Positions 8,004 to 17,102 are shown, numbered from the stretch's first letter. The stretch is 64,000 bases of DNA from Plantactinospora sp. BC1 (GCF_003030345.1 NZ_CP028158.1:3596001-3660000); one strand, 5' to 3'. Made by a program: numbers and translations. Notes: generated from the sequence alone by a model not told the origin.

Positions 8004-8702
8004 TCAGCCGAGCGCCCCGGCCACCACCTTCAGGTCGTCGACCAGGCCGGCGTAGGCGGCGTCCCGGTCGTCGGCGCGGAGCACCGCCGAGGGGTGGATG
8101 GTGGCGACCAGCCGGGTCGGCGCGACCGTCTCCCGCTCGCCGGTCGGCCCGACCGGTACCTTGGCGAAGTCCTGCGGCCGCTGCGCCGACTCCGGCCAGG
8201 GCAGGAGTACGCCCCGGGACTGGGTGACCCGGAACGAGGGGCCGAGCAGCGCCTTGGCCGCCGTCGCGCCGAGCACGACCACCACCTCGGGGTGCAGCCG
8301 GGCGAACTCGGCGACCAGCCAGGGCCGGCAGGCGACGATGTGCACCCGGTCCGGCGTCTTGTGCAGCCGGCGCTTGCCGCGCATCTCGAAGCGGAAGTGC
8401 TTGACCGCGTTGGTGATGTAGAGCTGCGCCGGGTCGATGCCGGCCTCGTCCACCGCCCGCCGCAGCAGGTGCCCGGCCGGCCCGACGAACGGCAGTCCCT
8501 TCTGGTCCTCCATGTCGCCGGGCTGCTCGCCGACGAAGACCACCCGGGCCTGCTCGTCACCCCGGCCGAAGACCGTCTGGGTGGCGTCCCGGTACAGCTC
8601 GCAGCCCCGGCAGCCGCCGGCCGCGTCGCGCAGCTCGGCCAGGCTGCCGGCGTCGGGCGGGATGAACTCCTGCGCTCCGGGCGCGGTCTCCGTCTCAGGC
8701 AT
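8004..8702 (-). CDS. udgX: UdgX-type uracil-DNA glycosylase
   Basis: A 232-residue family-4-like uracil-DNA glycosylase of the UdgX branch, known to bind uracil-containing DNA covalently through the His of a KRRIH loop. Visible here: motif A GEQPGDMED (58-66), PFVGPAG (71-77), and a KRRLH loop at 110-114 whose His114 would be the nucleophile. Motif B is ATIHPS with His203. Iron-sulfur ligands are Cys31 and Cys34 (CRGC) and Cys125; the position where family-4 enzymes have another Cys is His102 (VKHF). Leu replaces Ile in the KRRIH motif. It starts 29 bases after the MocR stop, so the two are probably cotranscribed. Confidence 0.88.
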   Translation of the reverse strand: MPETETAPGAQEFIPPDAGSLAELRDAAGGCRGCELYRDATQTVFGRGDEQARVVFVGEQPGDMEDQKGLPFVGPAGHLLRRAVDEAGIDPAQLYITNAVKHFRFEMRGKRRLHKTPDRVHIVACRPWLVAEFARLHPEVVVVLGATAAKALLGPSFRVTQSRGVLLPWPESAQRPQDFAKVPVGPTGERETVAPTRLVATIHPSAVLRADDRDAAYAGLVDDLKVVAGALG

Positions 8703-8731
8703 AGCGCATGTTCTACCCCGTATCCCCGGGG

Positions 8732-10072
8732 TCACGCACTCAGGGTGGCCGGCGTGGCGGGCGCGGCGGCCCGGGCCAGGGCGTCGGCCAGCGGCGCGAT
8801 GTCGGCCTCGGCGAGCGGGCTGACCGTGATCCGGATTCCCGGCCCGCTGGCCAACCGGAACAGCGAGCCGGGCGCCACCACGTAGCCGGCGTCGCGGAGC
8901 ACCGCGACCGCCCGGGTCTCGTCGGGTACCGGCAGCCAGACGTTGATCCCGGTACGGCCGTACCCGCTCAGCCCGCGCTCGGCGAGGGCGGCGTGCAGCG
9001 CGGCGACCCGTCCGGCGTAGCTGTCCCGGGCCACCGCGATCCGCTCGGCGACCGCCGGGTCCCGCCACAGCGCCAGGGTGAGCCGTTGCAGCAGCGTGGA
9101 GACCCAGCCGGAGCAGACCCGGAGCCGGCCCGCCACCCGGGCGACGGTCACCTCGTCCCCGGCGAGCACGGCGAGCCGCAGGTCCGGCCCGTACGGCTTG
9201 CTGGCCGAGCGGACGAAGGCCCAGTTCCGGGTGGCGCCGGCCAGGGTGTGCAGCGGCTCGACGGCCAGTTCGGCGGCGTGGTCGTCCTCGATCAGCAGCA
9301 CGTCGGGGTGGTCGGCCAGCACCGTCCGCAGCTCCGCCGCCCGCTGCGCGCTGACCGCCGCCCCGGTCGGGTTCTGTGCCCGGCTGGTCACCAGCACCGC
9401 CCGGGCTCCGGCGGCCAGCGCGGCGCGCAGCCCGGCCGGGGTGGGGCCGGCCTCGTCGACCGGCATCGGCACCGCCCGCATCCCGAGCGTGGCGACCAGG
9501 TCGATGGTGTTGGCCCAGCCGGGATCCTCGATCGCGACCGCGTCACCCGCGCTCAGGTTGCCGACCAGCAGCCGCTCGATGCCGTCCGACGCGCCGCCGG
9601 TGACCGTGACCGCCTCCGCCGGCACCCCGTCGGCGACCAGCCGCCTGCGGGCCGCGTCGACGAGTTCCGGGAGCACGCCGCCGTCCCGGTAGTTGACCGC
9701 CGCGGCGGTGGTCTCGGCCAGCGCGGCCAGGTGCGGCCCGATCGGCGGGAGCAGCCCGGGATCGGGTTCGCCGACCGAGAGGTCGAGCGCGCCGGGCGGC
9801 GCGGGCAGCCGCAGTGCGGCGCGGCGGCCGCCGACCGGCGGCTTCGGCCGGATCCGGGTGCCGTTGCGGCCGGCGGTCTCCACCACCCCGCGCTGGCGCA
9901 GTCCCTGGTACGCCTTGGCGACCGTCGCCGGGCTGACCCCGAGCCGCTGGGCGAGGGCCCGGACGGCGGGCAGCGCGGCTCCGGCCGGCAGCTCCCCGGT
10001 CCGGACGCCCGTCTCCACGCTGGCCGATATCGCGGCTGCCGTCGTACCGGCGACCTGATAATGTGCTGTCAC
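8732..10072 (-). CDS. MocR-type GntR regulator with aminotransferase domain
   Basis: A 446-residue fusion of a GntR winged helix (about 8-72; LPAVRALAQRLGVSPATVAKAY) and a fold-type-I aminotransferase domain (about 90-440). The pyridoxal-phosphate Lys292 lies in SASKPYG, and IEDDHAAE (261-268) carries the cofactor-binding Asp. MocR proteins use the domain as a PLP-responsive sensor. The GTG start at 10072 lies inside the divergent promoter region shared with a PNPOx-GNAT fusion gene, the probable target. A TACAAT box just upstream suggests an almost leaderless transcript. Confidence 0.9.
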   Translation of the reverse strand: MTAHYQVAGTTAAAISASVETGVRTGELPAGAALPAVRALAQRLGVSPATVAKAYQGLRQRGVVETAGRNGTRIRPKPPVGGRRAALRLPAPPGALDLSVGEPDPGLLPPIGPHLAALAETTAAAVNYRDGGVLPELVDAARRRLVADGVPAEAVTVTGGASDGIERLLVGNLSAGDAVAIEDPGWANTIDLVATLGMRAVPMPVDEAGPTPAGLRAALAAGARAVLVTSRAQNPTGAAVSAQRAAELRTVLADHPDVLLIEDDHAAELAVEPLHTLAGATRNWAFVRSASKPYGPDLRLAVLAGDEVTVARVAGRLRVCSGWVSTLLQRLTLALWRDPAVAERIAVARDSYAGRVAALHAALAERGLSGYGRTGINVWLPVPDETRAVAVLRDAGYVVAPGSLFRLASGPGIRITVSPLAEADIAPLADALARAAAPATPATLSA

Positions 10073-10110
10073 AGTTCTGTGATTGTACTATAACAAAAGG
10101 GTGGACGCCA
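10066..10110. promoter_or_regulatory. Overlapping divergent promoters with a 14-bp palindrome
   Basis: An AT-rich patch separates the MocR gene from the PNPOx-GNAT gene. On the plus strand CTGTCA (10066-10071) and TATAAC (10089-10094) are 17 bases apart. On the minus strand TACAAT occupies 10087-10082, about ten bases before the MocR GTG. The perfect palindrome TCACAGTTCTGTGA (10069-10082) lies between the two -10 boxes and covers the MocR start codon, so a bound regulator could repress its own gene and act on the neighbour. Confidence 0.6.
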
Positions 10111-10111
10111 G

Positions 10112-11395
10112 ATGGCCGATCAGACGCATCCGAACGGCGCCGCAGAGACCTACCGGCAGACCCCACGGAGCACCGCCAGCCGCGACCGGTCGAGGATGGA
10201 CTACCGGCGCGACTCCGCACACGAACTGCTCGACGAGGCGTACCACTGCCACCTCGGGTTCACGGTGGACGGTGAGCCCCGGGTCCTGCCCACCCTGCAC
10301 GTCCGGCTCGGCGAGACGCTCTATCTGCACGGCTCCACCGGCAGCCGGCCACTGCTCGCCGCCCGCTCCGACGCCGGACTGCCGGTCTGCGTCGCGGTGA
10401 CCCAGCTCGACGGGCTGGTCTACGGCCGCTCCCAGTTCCACCACAGCGCCAACTACCGCTCGCTGGTCGCACACGGCACCGCACACCTGGTCGCCGACGA
10501 GACGGAGAAGCGGCGCGTGCTGACCGCGCTGGTCGAGAAGGTCGGCCGGGGCCGCAGCGCCGACAGCCGGCCACCGAGCCGCCGGGAGCTGGCCGAGACC
10601 GCCCTGCTGGCCCTCCCGCTGCGGGAGGTCTCGGTGCGCACCCGCACCGGCGGCGTACGCGACGATCCCGGCGACCACGACCTGCCGCACTGGGCCGGCG
10701 TGCTCCCACTGCGTACCGTCGCCGGGCGACCCGAGCCGGACGCCGGGGTGACCGCCGCGCTCCCGGCGTACCTGCGCCCGGACCGCTCGCGCTGGCACAC
10801 CCCGGCACCGATGGCCGGCGCGCACGTCCGGCTCGTCCCGCTGGCCGAGTCGCACGTCGACGCCCTCTTCGCGGCGACCCGCGACCCGGAGGTCTGGACC
10901 CACCTGAGCGCCGCCCAGCCGCACGACCCGGCCGGGATGGCCGAGATCGTCCGGACCGCCCTGGACGCGCACTGGCGGGCCGAGCGGGTGCCGTGGGCGC
11001 AGCTCGACGCGACCACCGGCGAGGTGGTCGGGACCACCTCCTACTACGAGATCGACCCCGGGCACCGGTCGGTGGCGATCGGACACACCTGGCTGGGTCG
11101 GCGCTGGTGGCGTACCGGGCTGAACACCGAGGCGAAGCTGCTGCTGCTGGGCCGGGCCTTCGACGAGCTCGGCGCGGAGCGGGTGGTCTGGCACACCGAC
11201 ATCTGCAACGAGCGGTCACAGCGCGCGATCGAGCGGCTCGGCGCCACCCGGGAGGCGGTGCTCCGGCGGCACCGGATCCGGCCGGACGGCTCGTGGCGGG
11301 ACACGGTGCAGTACGCGATGCTCGCCGACGAGTGGCCGAAAGCACAGGTCAGGCTCCGGGAAAGGCTTCAGCGGGCCGCCCCGGCGGGGCGATGA
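10112..11395 (+). CDS. PNPOx-like flavin-barrel / GNAT acetyltransferase fusion
   Basis: A 427-residue protein with two recognisable parts. Residues about 30-215 resemble the pyridoxamine 5'-phosphate oxidase-like split barrel (GFTVDGEPRVLPTLHV, then YGRSQFHHSANYRSL). Residues about 235-400 are a GNAT acetyltransferase of the RimJ/RimL type (VRLVPL at the start, TGLNTEAKLLLL, then NERSQRAIERLG). The fusion is divergent from the MocR regulator, a common partner of PNPOx-like genes. Its TGA overlaps the LysE start (ATGA), indicating translational coupling. Substrates are unknown; an amino compound that is acetylated and then exported is a guess. Confidence 0.85.
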   Translation: MADQTHPNGAAETYRQTPRSTASRDRSRMDYRRDSAHELLDEAYHCHLGFTVDGEPRVLPTLHVRLGETLYLHGSTGSRPLLAARSDAGLPVCVAVTQLDGLVYGRSQFHHSANYRSLVAHGTAHLVADETEKRRVLTALVEKVGRGRSADSRPPSRRELAETALLALPLREVSVRTRTGGVRDDPGDHDLPHWAGVLPLRTVAGRPEPDAGVTAALPAYLRPDRSRWHTPAPMAGAHVRLVPLAESHVDALFAATRDPEVWTHLSAAQPHDPAGMAEIVRTALDAHWRAERVPWAQLDATTGEVVGTTSYYEIDPGHRSVAIGHTWLGRRWWRTGLNTEAKLLLLGRAFDELGAERVVWHTDICNERSQRAIERLGATREAVLRRHRIRPDGSWRDTVQYAMLADEWPKAQVRLRERLQRAAPAGR

Positions 11396-12060
11396 TGACC
11401 GGCGTGCTGGGGATCACCGACATCTGGACCTACGTGCTGGGCACGGTCGCCATCATCCTGCTGCCCGGACCGAACTCGCTCTACGTGCTCACCACCGCCG
11501 CCAAGACCGGGGTACGCGCCGGCTACCGGGCCGCCGCCGGGGTCTTCCTCGGCGACGCGGTGCTGATGGTCCTCTCCGCCGCCGGGGTGGCCTCGCTGCT
11601 CAAGGCGTACCCGCCGATCTTCATGGTGATCAAATATGGCGGCGCGGCCTATCTGGGTTACGTCGGGCTGATGATGCTGCGCGGCGCGTGGCGGCGCTGG
11701 CGTACCCGGAACGACCCGGCGGTGGCGCCGCTGGTCGACACCCGGCCGGCGGCGGCCGACCGGCCGTTCCGGCGGGCGGCGGTGATCAGCCTGCTGAACC
11801 CGAAGGCGATCCTCTTCTTCATCTCCTTCTTCATCCAGTTCGTCGACCCGGCCTACCCCTACCCGGCGCTGTCGTTCCTGCTGCTCGGTGCGATCGCCCA
11901 GGTCACCAGCGCGCTCTACCTGACCATGCTGATCTTCACCGGTACCTTCCTCGCGGCACAGTTCCGCCGCCGCCGTCGGCTGGCCGCCGGGGTGACCACC
12001 GGGATCGGGGCGCTCTTCCTCGGCTTCGGCATCAAGCTGGCGACCGCCAGCGCCGGCTGA
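11392..12060 (+). CDS. LysE-family amino-acid exporter
   Basis: A 222-residue inner-membrane protein of the LysE/RhtB family with about six hydrophobic segments and the PGPNSLYV motif near residue 25. NPKAILFF in the middle is also typical of the family. The start ATG at 11392 overlaps the stop of the PNPOx-GNAT gene by four bases; a second ATG immediately follows. Regulation through the MocR protein is likely. The substrate is unknown. Confidence 0.9.
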   Translation: MMTGVLGITDIWTYVLGTVAIILLPGPNSLYVLTTAAKTGVRAGYRAAAGVFLGDAVLMVLSAAGVASLLKAYPPIFMVIKYGGAAYLGYVGLMMLRGAWRRWRTRNDPAVAPLVDTRPAAADRPFRRAAVISLLNPKAILFFISFFIQFVDPAYPYPALSFLLLGAIAQVTSALYLTMLIFTGTFLAAQFRRRRRLAAGVTTGIGALFLGFGIKLATASAG

Positions 12061-12100
12061 GTCCCCGGCTCGACGGCCCGGCCCCGACCCGCCCGGCCCC

Positions 12101-13123
12101 TCAGGTTCCGCCGCCGCCACCGCCGGCACCTCCGCCCGAACCGCCGCCGATCCCGCCCTCGCCACCGCCGATCGGCCGCAACCCCCGGTCCGGATCGTGG
12201 CCGGCGGCCGGCGCGGCACCCCGGGGCTCCTCCCCCGCCGGCTCGCTGTCCGGGGTGTCGGTGCCGGACGGGCCGGGGTGCGACCGGTCGGGGTCGGTCG
12301 GGCGGGGCGCCGGCGGCGGACCGGGTGCCGTACGCACCTGGTAGCCGGCGGCGGTCGCCGAGTGCCGCTGTACGGCGTACCGGAGCCAACTGTCCACCAC
12401 CGTGATCCAGTCGAGTTCCGCCGCACCCTGGTGCGCCACCCGGAACCGGCTGAAGCTGAGGTGCCCGGCACCGGCCAGCGCCACCCGGCGGTCCAGGGCG
12501 AAGAGCACCTCCACCCGGTACTGGTCGGTGAAGAACGAGACCTCCAGCTCGCTGAACGGGCCGCCGTAGAGCGGTGCCGCCCAGTACGCGATCTTCTGGT
12601 GGAACGGCAGCCGCTGGTCGATCCCCGGCAGCCGCTCGGCGAGCAGCCCCACCTGGCGCAGTGCGAAGCCCAGCTCGGCCAGGGCGGAGAGCACGCCGGC
12701 CTGGGCGGGGAGCGGGTGCACGTACACCGGACGCAGGTCGCCCCGGTCGAGCAGCGCGCTGACCGCGACCTCGGCCCGCAGCCCCATCCGCAGGTTGAGC
12801 AGGCAGTGCCCGCCGACCACCGTCACCGGGGTCTCCCAGGGCACCGGCACGGCGAAGTCGAGGACCCGGCGCTCCCCCTCGGCCAGCACGAACGCCCCGG
12901 CGGCGGCCACCCGGTGGAACTCCACCGGCTGGTACTCCAGCTCCCCGCCGGCCGGCTCCACCCGGGTGACCAGGCCGAGCGTCACGCCGTCGACCGTCAC
13001 CGGCGACCGGCCGGCGGTGAGGATGACCCGGCCGGGCAGCGACAGGCCCGGCCGGGTACTCGGATTGGCCAGCGTGGTCCGCACGGTCAGACCCGAACCC
13101 GGCAGGAGTCCCCCGAAGCCCAC
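12101..13123 (-). CDS. Spo0M-like sporulation-control protein
   Basis: A 340-residue protein of the Spo0M family (arrestin-like beta-sandwich), linked in Bacillus to sporulation and cell-cycle control. Typical features are the two beta-sandwich halves (GEL.Y..VEFHR near 75, WETPVTVVGGHCLLNLR near 110) and FFTDQYRVEVLFALDRR near 225. GTG at 13123 is chosen because GGAGGGGG lies just upstream; the longer reading is basic and has no such site. The last ~70 residues are a Pro/Asp-rich linker ending in an almost pure glycine tail. It converges on the LysE gene with a 40-base gap. Confidence 0.82.
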   Translation of the reverse strand: MGFGGLLPGSGLTVRTTLANPSTRPGLSLPGRVILTAGRSPVTVDGVTLGLVTRVEPAGGELEYQPVEFHRVAAAGAFVLAEGERRVLDFAVPVPWETPVTVVGGHCLLNLRMGLRAEVAVSALLDRGDLRPVYVHPLPAQAGVLSALAELGFALRQVGLLAERLPGIDQRLPFHQKIAYWAAPLYGGPFSELEVSFFTDQYRVEVLFALDRRVALAGAGHLSFSRFRVAHQGAAELDWITVVDSWLRYAVQRHSATAAGYQVRTAPGPPPAPRPTDPDRSHPGPSGTDTPDSEPAGEEPRGAAPAAGHDPDRGLRPIGGGEGGIGGGSGGGAGGGGGGT

Positions 13124-13218
13124 CGTCGCCCCCTCCCGTGCCCGCCCCGGCCGGGCCCCCACCCGGCCGCTCCGCCACGCCCGCCCCGCAATTGGCTCGG
13201 GGCGGGCACGGCGGACGT

Positions 13219-14283
13219 TCAGCGCAGCCGGCGGCCCCGCGGGATCGGGTCGGTCTCGTCGTCGAACTCCCCGATGACCTCTTCCAGCAGGTCCTCCAGC
13301 GCCACGAAACCGACCGGCCGACCGGCACCGGCCCCGTTGCTGACCATGGCCAACTGCGCCTGCTCGGCCCGCATCGCCGCCACCGCCTCGGTGACCGTCG
13401 CGGTCGCCTCCAGGGTGAACGGGCTCGTCATCAGCTCCCGGGCCGTCGCCGGCCGCCCGGCGGTGGTGGCCCGGACCGCCTCCCGGACGTGCACCAGCCC
13501 GGCCACCTCACCCGGCGCGTCGAAGACGGCCAGCCGGGACCGGCCGCTGGACCGGCACACCTCCTCGATCCGCTCCGCGGAGTCGTCGGGGCGTACCGAG
13601 ACGATCGTCTCGACCGGCTCCATCACCTGGGCGACGGTGGTGCCCTGGAGTTCGAGCATGCTGGTCAGCATCTCGTGCTGGTCGGCGGCGAGCAGGCCGT
13701 GCTCGCGGGACTGCTGCAACAGCATCCGCAGCTCCTCCGGCCCGTGCGCCACCGCCAACTGCTCCTCCGGGCGTACCTTGACCAGCCGCAGCGTCACGTT
13801 GGCCAGCCCGTTCAGTGCGGAGAGCACCGGCCGGGCCACCCGGGCGAACGCCCGGAACGGCAGCGCGAGCAGCAGGGCCGACCGCTCCGGGTCGGTGATC
13901 GCCCACGACTTCGGGGCCATCTCGCCGACCACCAGGTGCAGGAAGGTGACCAGGGCGAGCGCGAAGACCAGCGCGATCACGTGGCTGGCCGTGTCGGGCA
14001 GGCCGACCGTGTGCAGCAGGGGGCTGAGCAGGGACTCGATCGCCGGTTCGGCGAGCGCGCCCAGCCCCAGGGTGCAGACGGTGATGCCGAACTGCGCACC
14101 GGCCAGCATCAGGGTCAGCTCGCGTACCCCGTCCAGCGCCGCCCGGGCGGCCCGGCCACCGGAGGCGGCGGCCTGCTCCAGCCGGTAGCGCTTCGCCGCC
14201 AGCAGGGCGAACTCGGCGGCCACGAAGAAGGCGTTCAGCGCGAGCAGCAGCAGCGAGACCAGCAACGCCCATGTCGTACTCAT
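13219..14283 (-). CDS. CNNM/DUF21-CBS membrane protein (short partner)
   Basis: A 354-residue membrane protein of the hemolysin-C/CorC (CNNM) family. The N-terminal DUF21 domain (about 1-190) has four hydrophobic segments and motifs AEFALLAAKR and GEMAPKSWA; a CBS pair follows (about 205-340). Unlike its upstream neighbour it ends right after the CBS pair, without the C-terminal CorC_HlyC domain. Its ATG overlaps the stop of that neighbour by four bases, so they are made together and may form a heteromer. Magnesium or cobalt transport or efflux is the family expectation. Confidence 0.88.
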   Translation of the reverse strand: MSTTWALLVSLLLLALNAFFVAAEFALLAAKRYRLEQAAASGGRAARAALDGVRELTLMLAGAQFGITVCTLGLGALAEPAIESLLSPLLHTVGLPDTASHVIALVFALALVTFLHLVVGEMAPKSWAITDPERSALLLALPFRAFARVARPVLSALNGLANVTLRLVKVRPEEQLAVAHGPEELRMLLQQSREHGLLAADQHEMLTSMLELQGTTVAQVMEPVETIVSVRPDDSAERIEEVCRSSGRSRLAVFDAPGEVAGLVHVREAVRATTAGRPATARELMTSPFTLEATATVTEAVAAMRAEQAQLAMVSNGAGAGRPVGFVALEDLLEEVIGEFDDETDPIPRGRRLR

Positions 14284-15644
14284 GAAGCGCGCTCCGCCCC
14301 GCTCTGCGGCACCAGTACCCGGAGCCGGACCGAGTCGGCGACGTGCCGGTCGACCGCGAGCACCTCGACGTGGGCCCGGGGCCGCATCGCCTCCGGCTCG
14401 GGTTCGCCCTCGGCGGAGAGCCTGATCTCCAGCCGGTCACCGACCTCGGGTATCCGGCCCAGCTCCCGCATCACCAGCCCGGAGAGGGTGTCGTATTCGG
14501 GTGCCTCGGGCAGGGTGATCCCGGTGCTGTCGGCGACCTCGTCGATCCGCCAGCGGGCCGGCACCACCCAGGAGCCGTCGGCCTGCCGGACCGGGGCCCG
14601 CTCGGGCGGGTCGTCCTCGTCCCGGATCGGCCCGACCAGCTCCTCGGCGATGTCCTCCAGGGTGATCACCCCGGCGAACCCGCCGTACTCGTCGACCACG
14701 CAGGCGAGTTGGCGGTGCCCGGCCCGGAGCCGGTCCAGCACCGTCGGCAGCGGCAGCGTCGCCGGCACCAGCAACGGGGGTACGGCGACCGCCTCGACCG
14801 GGGTACTGGCGCGCTTCGCCGGCGGCACCCCGAGTACGTCGGCGATGCCGACCACCCCGACGACGTCGTCCACGCCCTCGGAGCCGCGGACCGGGAAGCG
14901 CGAGTGCCCGGTGTCGAGCAGCTCGACCAGCCGGCTGAGCGGCTCGTCGGGCCGTACGGTGTAGACGTCGACCCGGGGCACCATCGCCTCGGCGGCGGTG
15001 AGCTGCCGGAAGTCGAGTCCCCGGTCGAGCAGGGTGGACATCTCGGCGTCGAGGTGCCCCTCCTCGCGCGACTCGGCGATGATCTGTTCCAGGTCCTCCG
15101 GCGTCGCCCCGCTGGGCAGTTCCTCCACCGGTTCGATGCCGACCCGACGCAGCAGCCGGGTGGCGGCGGCGTCGAAGAGCCGGATCACCGGCCCGGCGAC
15201 GGCCAGGTAGATCAGGGTGGAGCGGCTGAGGGCCCGGGCCAGCCCCTCCGCCCGGACGATGGCGAGGTTCTTCGGGGCGAGTTCGCCGAAGACCATCTGG
15301 ATGACGGTGGCGATCACCAGGGAGAGCGCGACCGCGAGCGGCGTGCTGACCGCCGCCGAGACGCCGGCCACACCGAGCAGGTCGGCCAGGCCGTCGCCGA
15401 GGTACGGCTCGGCGACGTAACCGACGAGCAGGGCGGTGACGGTGATCCCGAGCTGGGCTCCGGAGAGCATGAAGGAGAGTCGTCCGGTGACCGTCAGGGC
15501 GCGTTGCGCGGCGACGTCGCCGTCCTCGGCGAGCTGGCGCAGTTTGCCCCGGTCTACGGCGACATAACCGAATTCCTGGGCGACGAAGTATCCCGTCGCC
15601 ACAGTGAGCAGGATGATCAGGAGGAGACCGATCGCGATCAACAC
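14280..15644 (-). CDS. CNNM/CorC-type CBS membrane protein (full-length partner)
   Basis: A 454-residue hemolysin-C/CorC family protein: DUF21 membrane domain (about 1-195; AQEFGYVAVDR, GELAPKNLA), CBS pair (about 215-345; CVVDEYGGFAGVITLEDI) and a C-terminal CorC_HlyC domain (about 360-445; EYDTLSGLVMRELGRIP). The GTG start at 15644 is followed at once by hydrophobic residues. It is first in a two-gene operon, coupled by ATGA to the shorter paralogue. The 267 bases upstream hold no gene that I can support. Confidence 0.9.
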   Translation of the reverse strand: MLIAIGLLLIILLTVATGYFVAQEFGYVAVDRGKLRQLAEDGDVAAQRALTVTGRLSFMLSGAQLGITVTALLVGYVAEPYLGDGLADLLGVAGVSAAVSTPLAVALSLVIATVIQMVFGELAPKNLAIVRAEGLARALSRSTLIYLAVAGPVIRLFDAAATRLLRRVGIEPVEELPSGATPEDLEQIIAESREEGHLDAEMSTLLDRGLDFRQLTAAEAMVPRVDVYTVRPDEPLSRLVELLDTGHSRFPVRGSEGVDDVVGVVGIADVLGVPPAKRASTPVEAVAVPPLLVPATLPLPTVLDRLRAGHRQLACVVDEYGGFAGVITLEDIAEELVGPIRDEDDPPERAPVRQADGSWVVPARWRIDEVADSTGITLPEAPEYDTLSGLVMRELGRIPEVGDRLEIRLSAEGEPEPEAMRPRAHVEVLAVDRHVADSVRLRVLVPQSGAERAS

Positions 15645-15911
15645 AGGGTGCTCAGCGCTCCCTGTCGTCGCGGCTGGTGCGGGAGATGCCGGGTCCGACC
15701 CGGCTGGCTACAGCTGCCCTCCTGGACAGTTGAGTCGATCACCAGGCCATCCTACCGAGCCCCGCTGAGCACTGCCTGGACAACCACCACCGGTCCCGAC
15801 CAGCCGTTTCCCGGACCGTCGACCGGGTAGAGACGCCTGTCCCGATCCGTCCCGCCCGGTACCGGACCGTGCGGTTGGCGCCCCGGGCGGACACCCCGGA
15901 GGGAGGTCGCG

Positions 15912-17102
15912 GTGGGACGGGAGTGGCGGAACTGGTCGGGAAGCCTCCGGTTCACCCCGCGCGAGTACGCCAGGCCGGACGGCGAGGACGCCGTACGGGC
16001 CCTGGTCGAACGGGCCCGGCAGACCTCGACCACGCTCCGGCCGGTCGGCTCCGGCCACTCGTCCAGTCCGCTGGTCCGCACCGACGACGTACTCGTCAGC
16101 CTGGCCGGGCTACCCCGGGCCGTGCGCCGGCACGACGACCCGCACCTGGCGACCGTCGGCGCCGGGGTGCCGCTGGGTGAGCTGGGCGAGGCGCTCTACG
16201 AGGCCGGGCTCGCCATGGACAACCTCGGTGACGTCGACGTGCAGTCGATCGCCGGCGCCACCGCCACCGGCACGCACGGCACCGGCCTCGAATTCGGCAA
16301 CCTCTCCACCCAGGTCGCCGGGGTCCGGCTGGTGACCGGCACCGGCGAGGTGCTGGAGATCTCCGCGGAGCACAACGGCGACCTGCTGCCGGCGGCGCGA
16401 CTCTCCCTCGGCGTGCTCGGCGTGGTGACCACGCTGACGCTGCGGCTCACCCCCACCTACCACCTGCGGCGGCGCAACTGGTGCTCGTCGATCGCCTGGA
16501 CCCTCGACCACCTGCACCAGTTGCAGCGGCAGAACCGGAACATGGACTTCTACTGGTATCCGCGCACCGACACCACCCAGATCCGCACCCTCAACCGGCG
16601 CGGCGAGGAGCCGGAACTCGGCCCGGTCGGCGAGCCCCGGATCACCGAGTCCGGTCCGAGCCACCGGACCATCCCCCGGCACCGCGAGCTGCGGTTCGAG
16701 GAGATCGAGTACGCCATACCGTCGGAGGCCTTCCACGCCTGCTTCACCGAGATCCGGCGCCGGATCCTCGACCGGCACCGGACCGGGGTGGCCTGGCGGG
16801 TGCTGGTGCGTACCGTCGCCGCCGACGACATCTGGCTCAGCCCCGCGTACGGCCGGGCCACCACGACCATCGCCTGCCTACAGAACAACTCCCTGCCGCA
16901 CGACGAGTACTTCGCCGACGTCGAGGCGGTGTTCCGGCAGCACGACGGCCGCCCGCACTGGGGCAAGAAGCACTCGCTGGCCGCCCCGCACCTGCGCGCC
17001 GTCTATCCACAGTGGGACAGGTTCCAGGACCTGCGCCGCCGGCTCGACCCGGACGAGGTGTTCCTCACCCCGGACCTCGCCCGGCTGTTGAGGGACGGCT
17101 GA
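15912..17102 (+). CDS. FAD-linked sugar-1,4-lactone oxidase
   Basis: A 396-residue oxidase of the vanillyl-alcohol-oxidase superfamily, close to L-gulono-/D-arabinono-1,4-lactone oxidases. The FAD-binding half contains GSGHSSSPL (about 46-54, with the His that is flavinylated in some relatives) and ATGTHGTG (about 118-125). The C-terminal ALO domain ends with HWGKKHSL, the usual active-site segment. The GTG at 15912 follows GGAGGGAGG. The stop TGA overlaps the ATG of the ASRT gene (TGATG), so the two are translationally coupled. Confidence 0.88.
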   Translation: MGREWRNWSGSLRFTPREYARPDGEDAVRALVERARQTSTTLRPVGSGHSSSPLVRTDDVLVSLAGLPRAVRRHDDPHLATVGAGVPLGELGEALYEAGLAMDNLGDVDVQSIAGATATGTHGTGLEFGNLSTQVAGVRLVTGTGEVLEISAEHNGDLLPAARLSLGVLGVVTTLTLRLTPTYHLRRRNWCSSIAWTLDHLHQLQRQNRNMDFYWYPRTDTTQIRTLNRRGEEPELGPVGEPRITESGPSHRTIPRHRELRFEEIEYAIPSEAFHACFTEIRRRILDRHRTGVAWRVLVRTVAADDIWLSPAYGRATTTIACLQNNSLPHDEYFADVEAVFRQHDGRPHWGKKHSLAAPHLRAVYPQWDRFQDLRRRLDPDEVFLTPDLARLLRDG

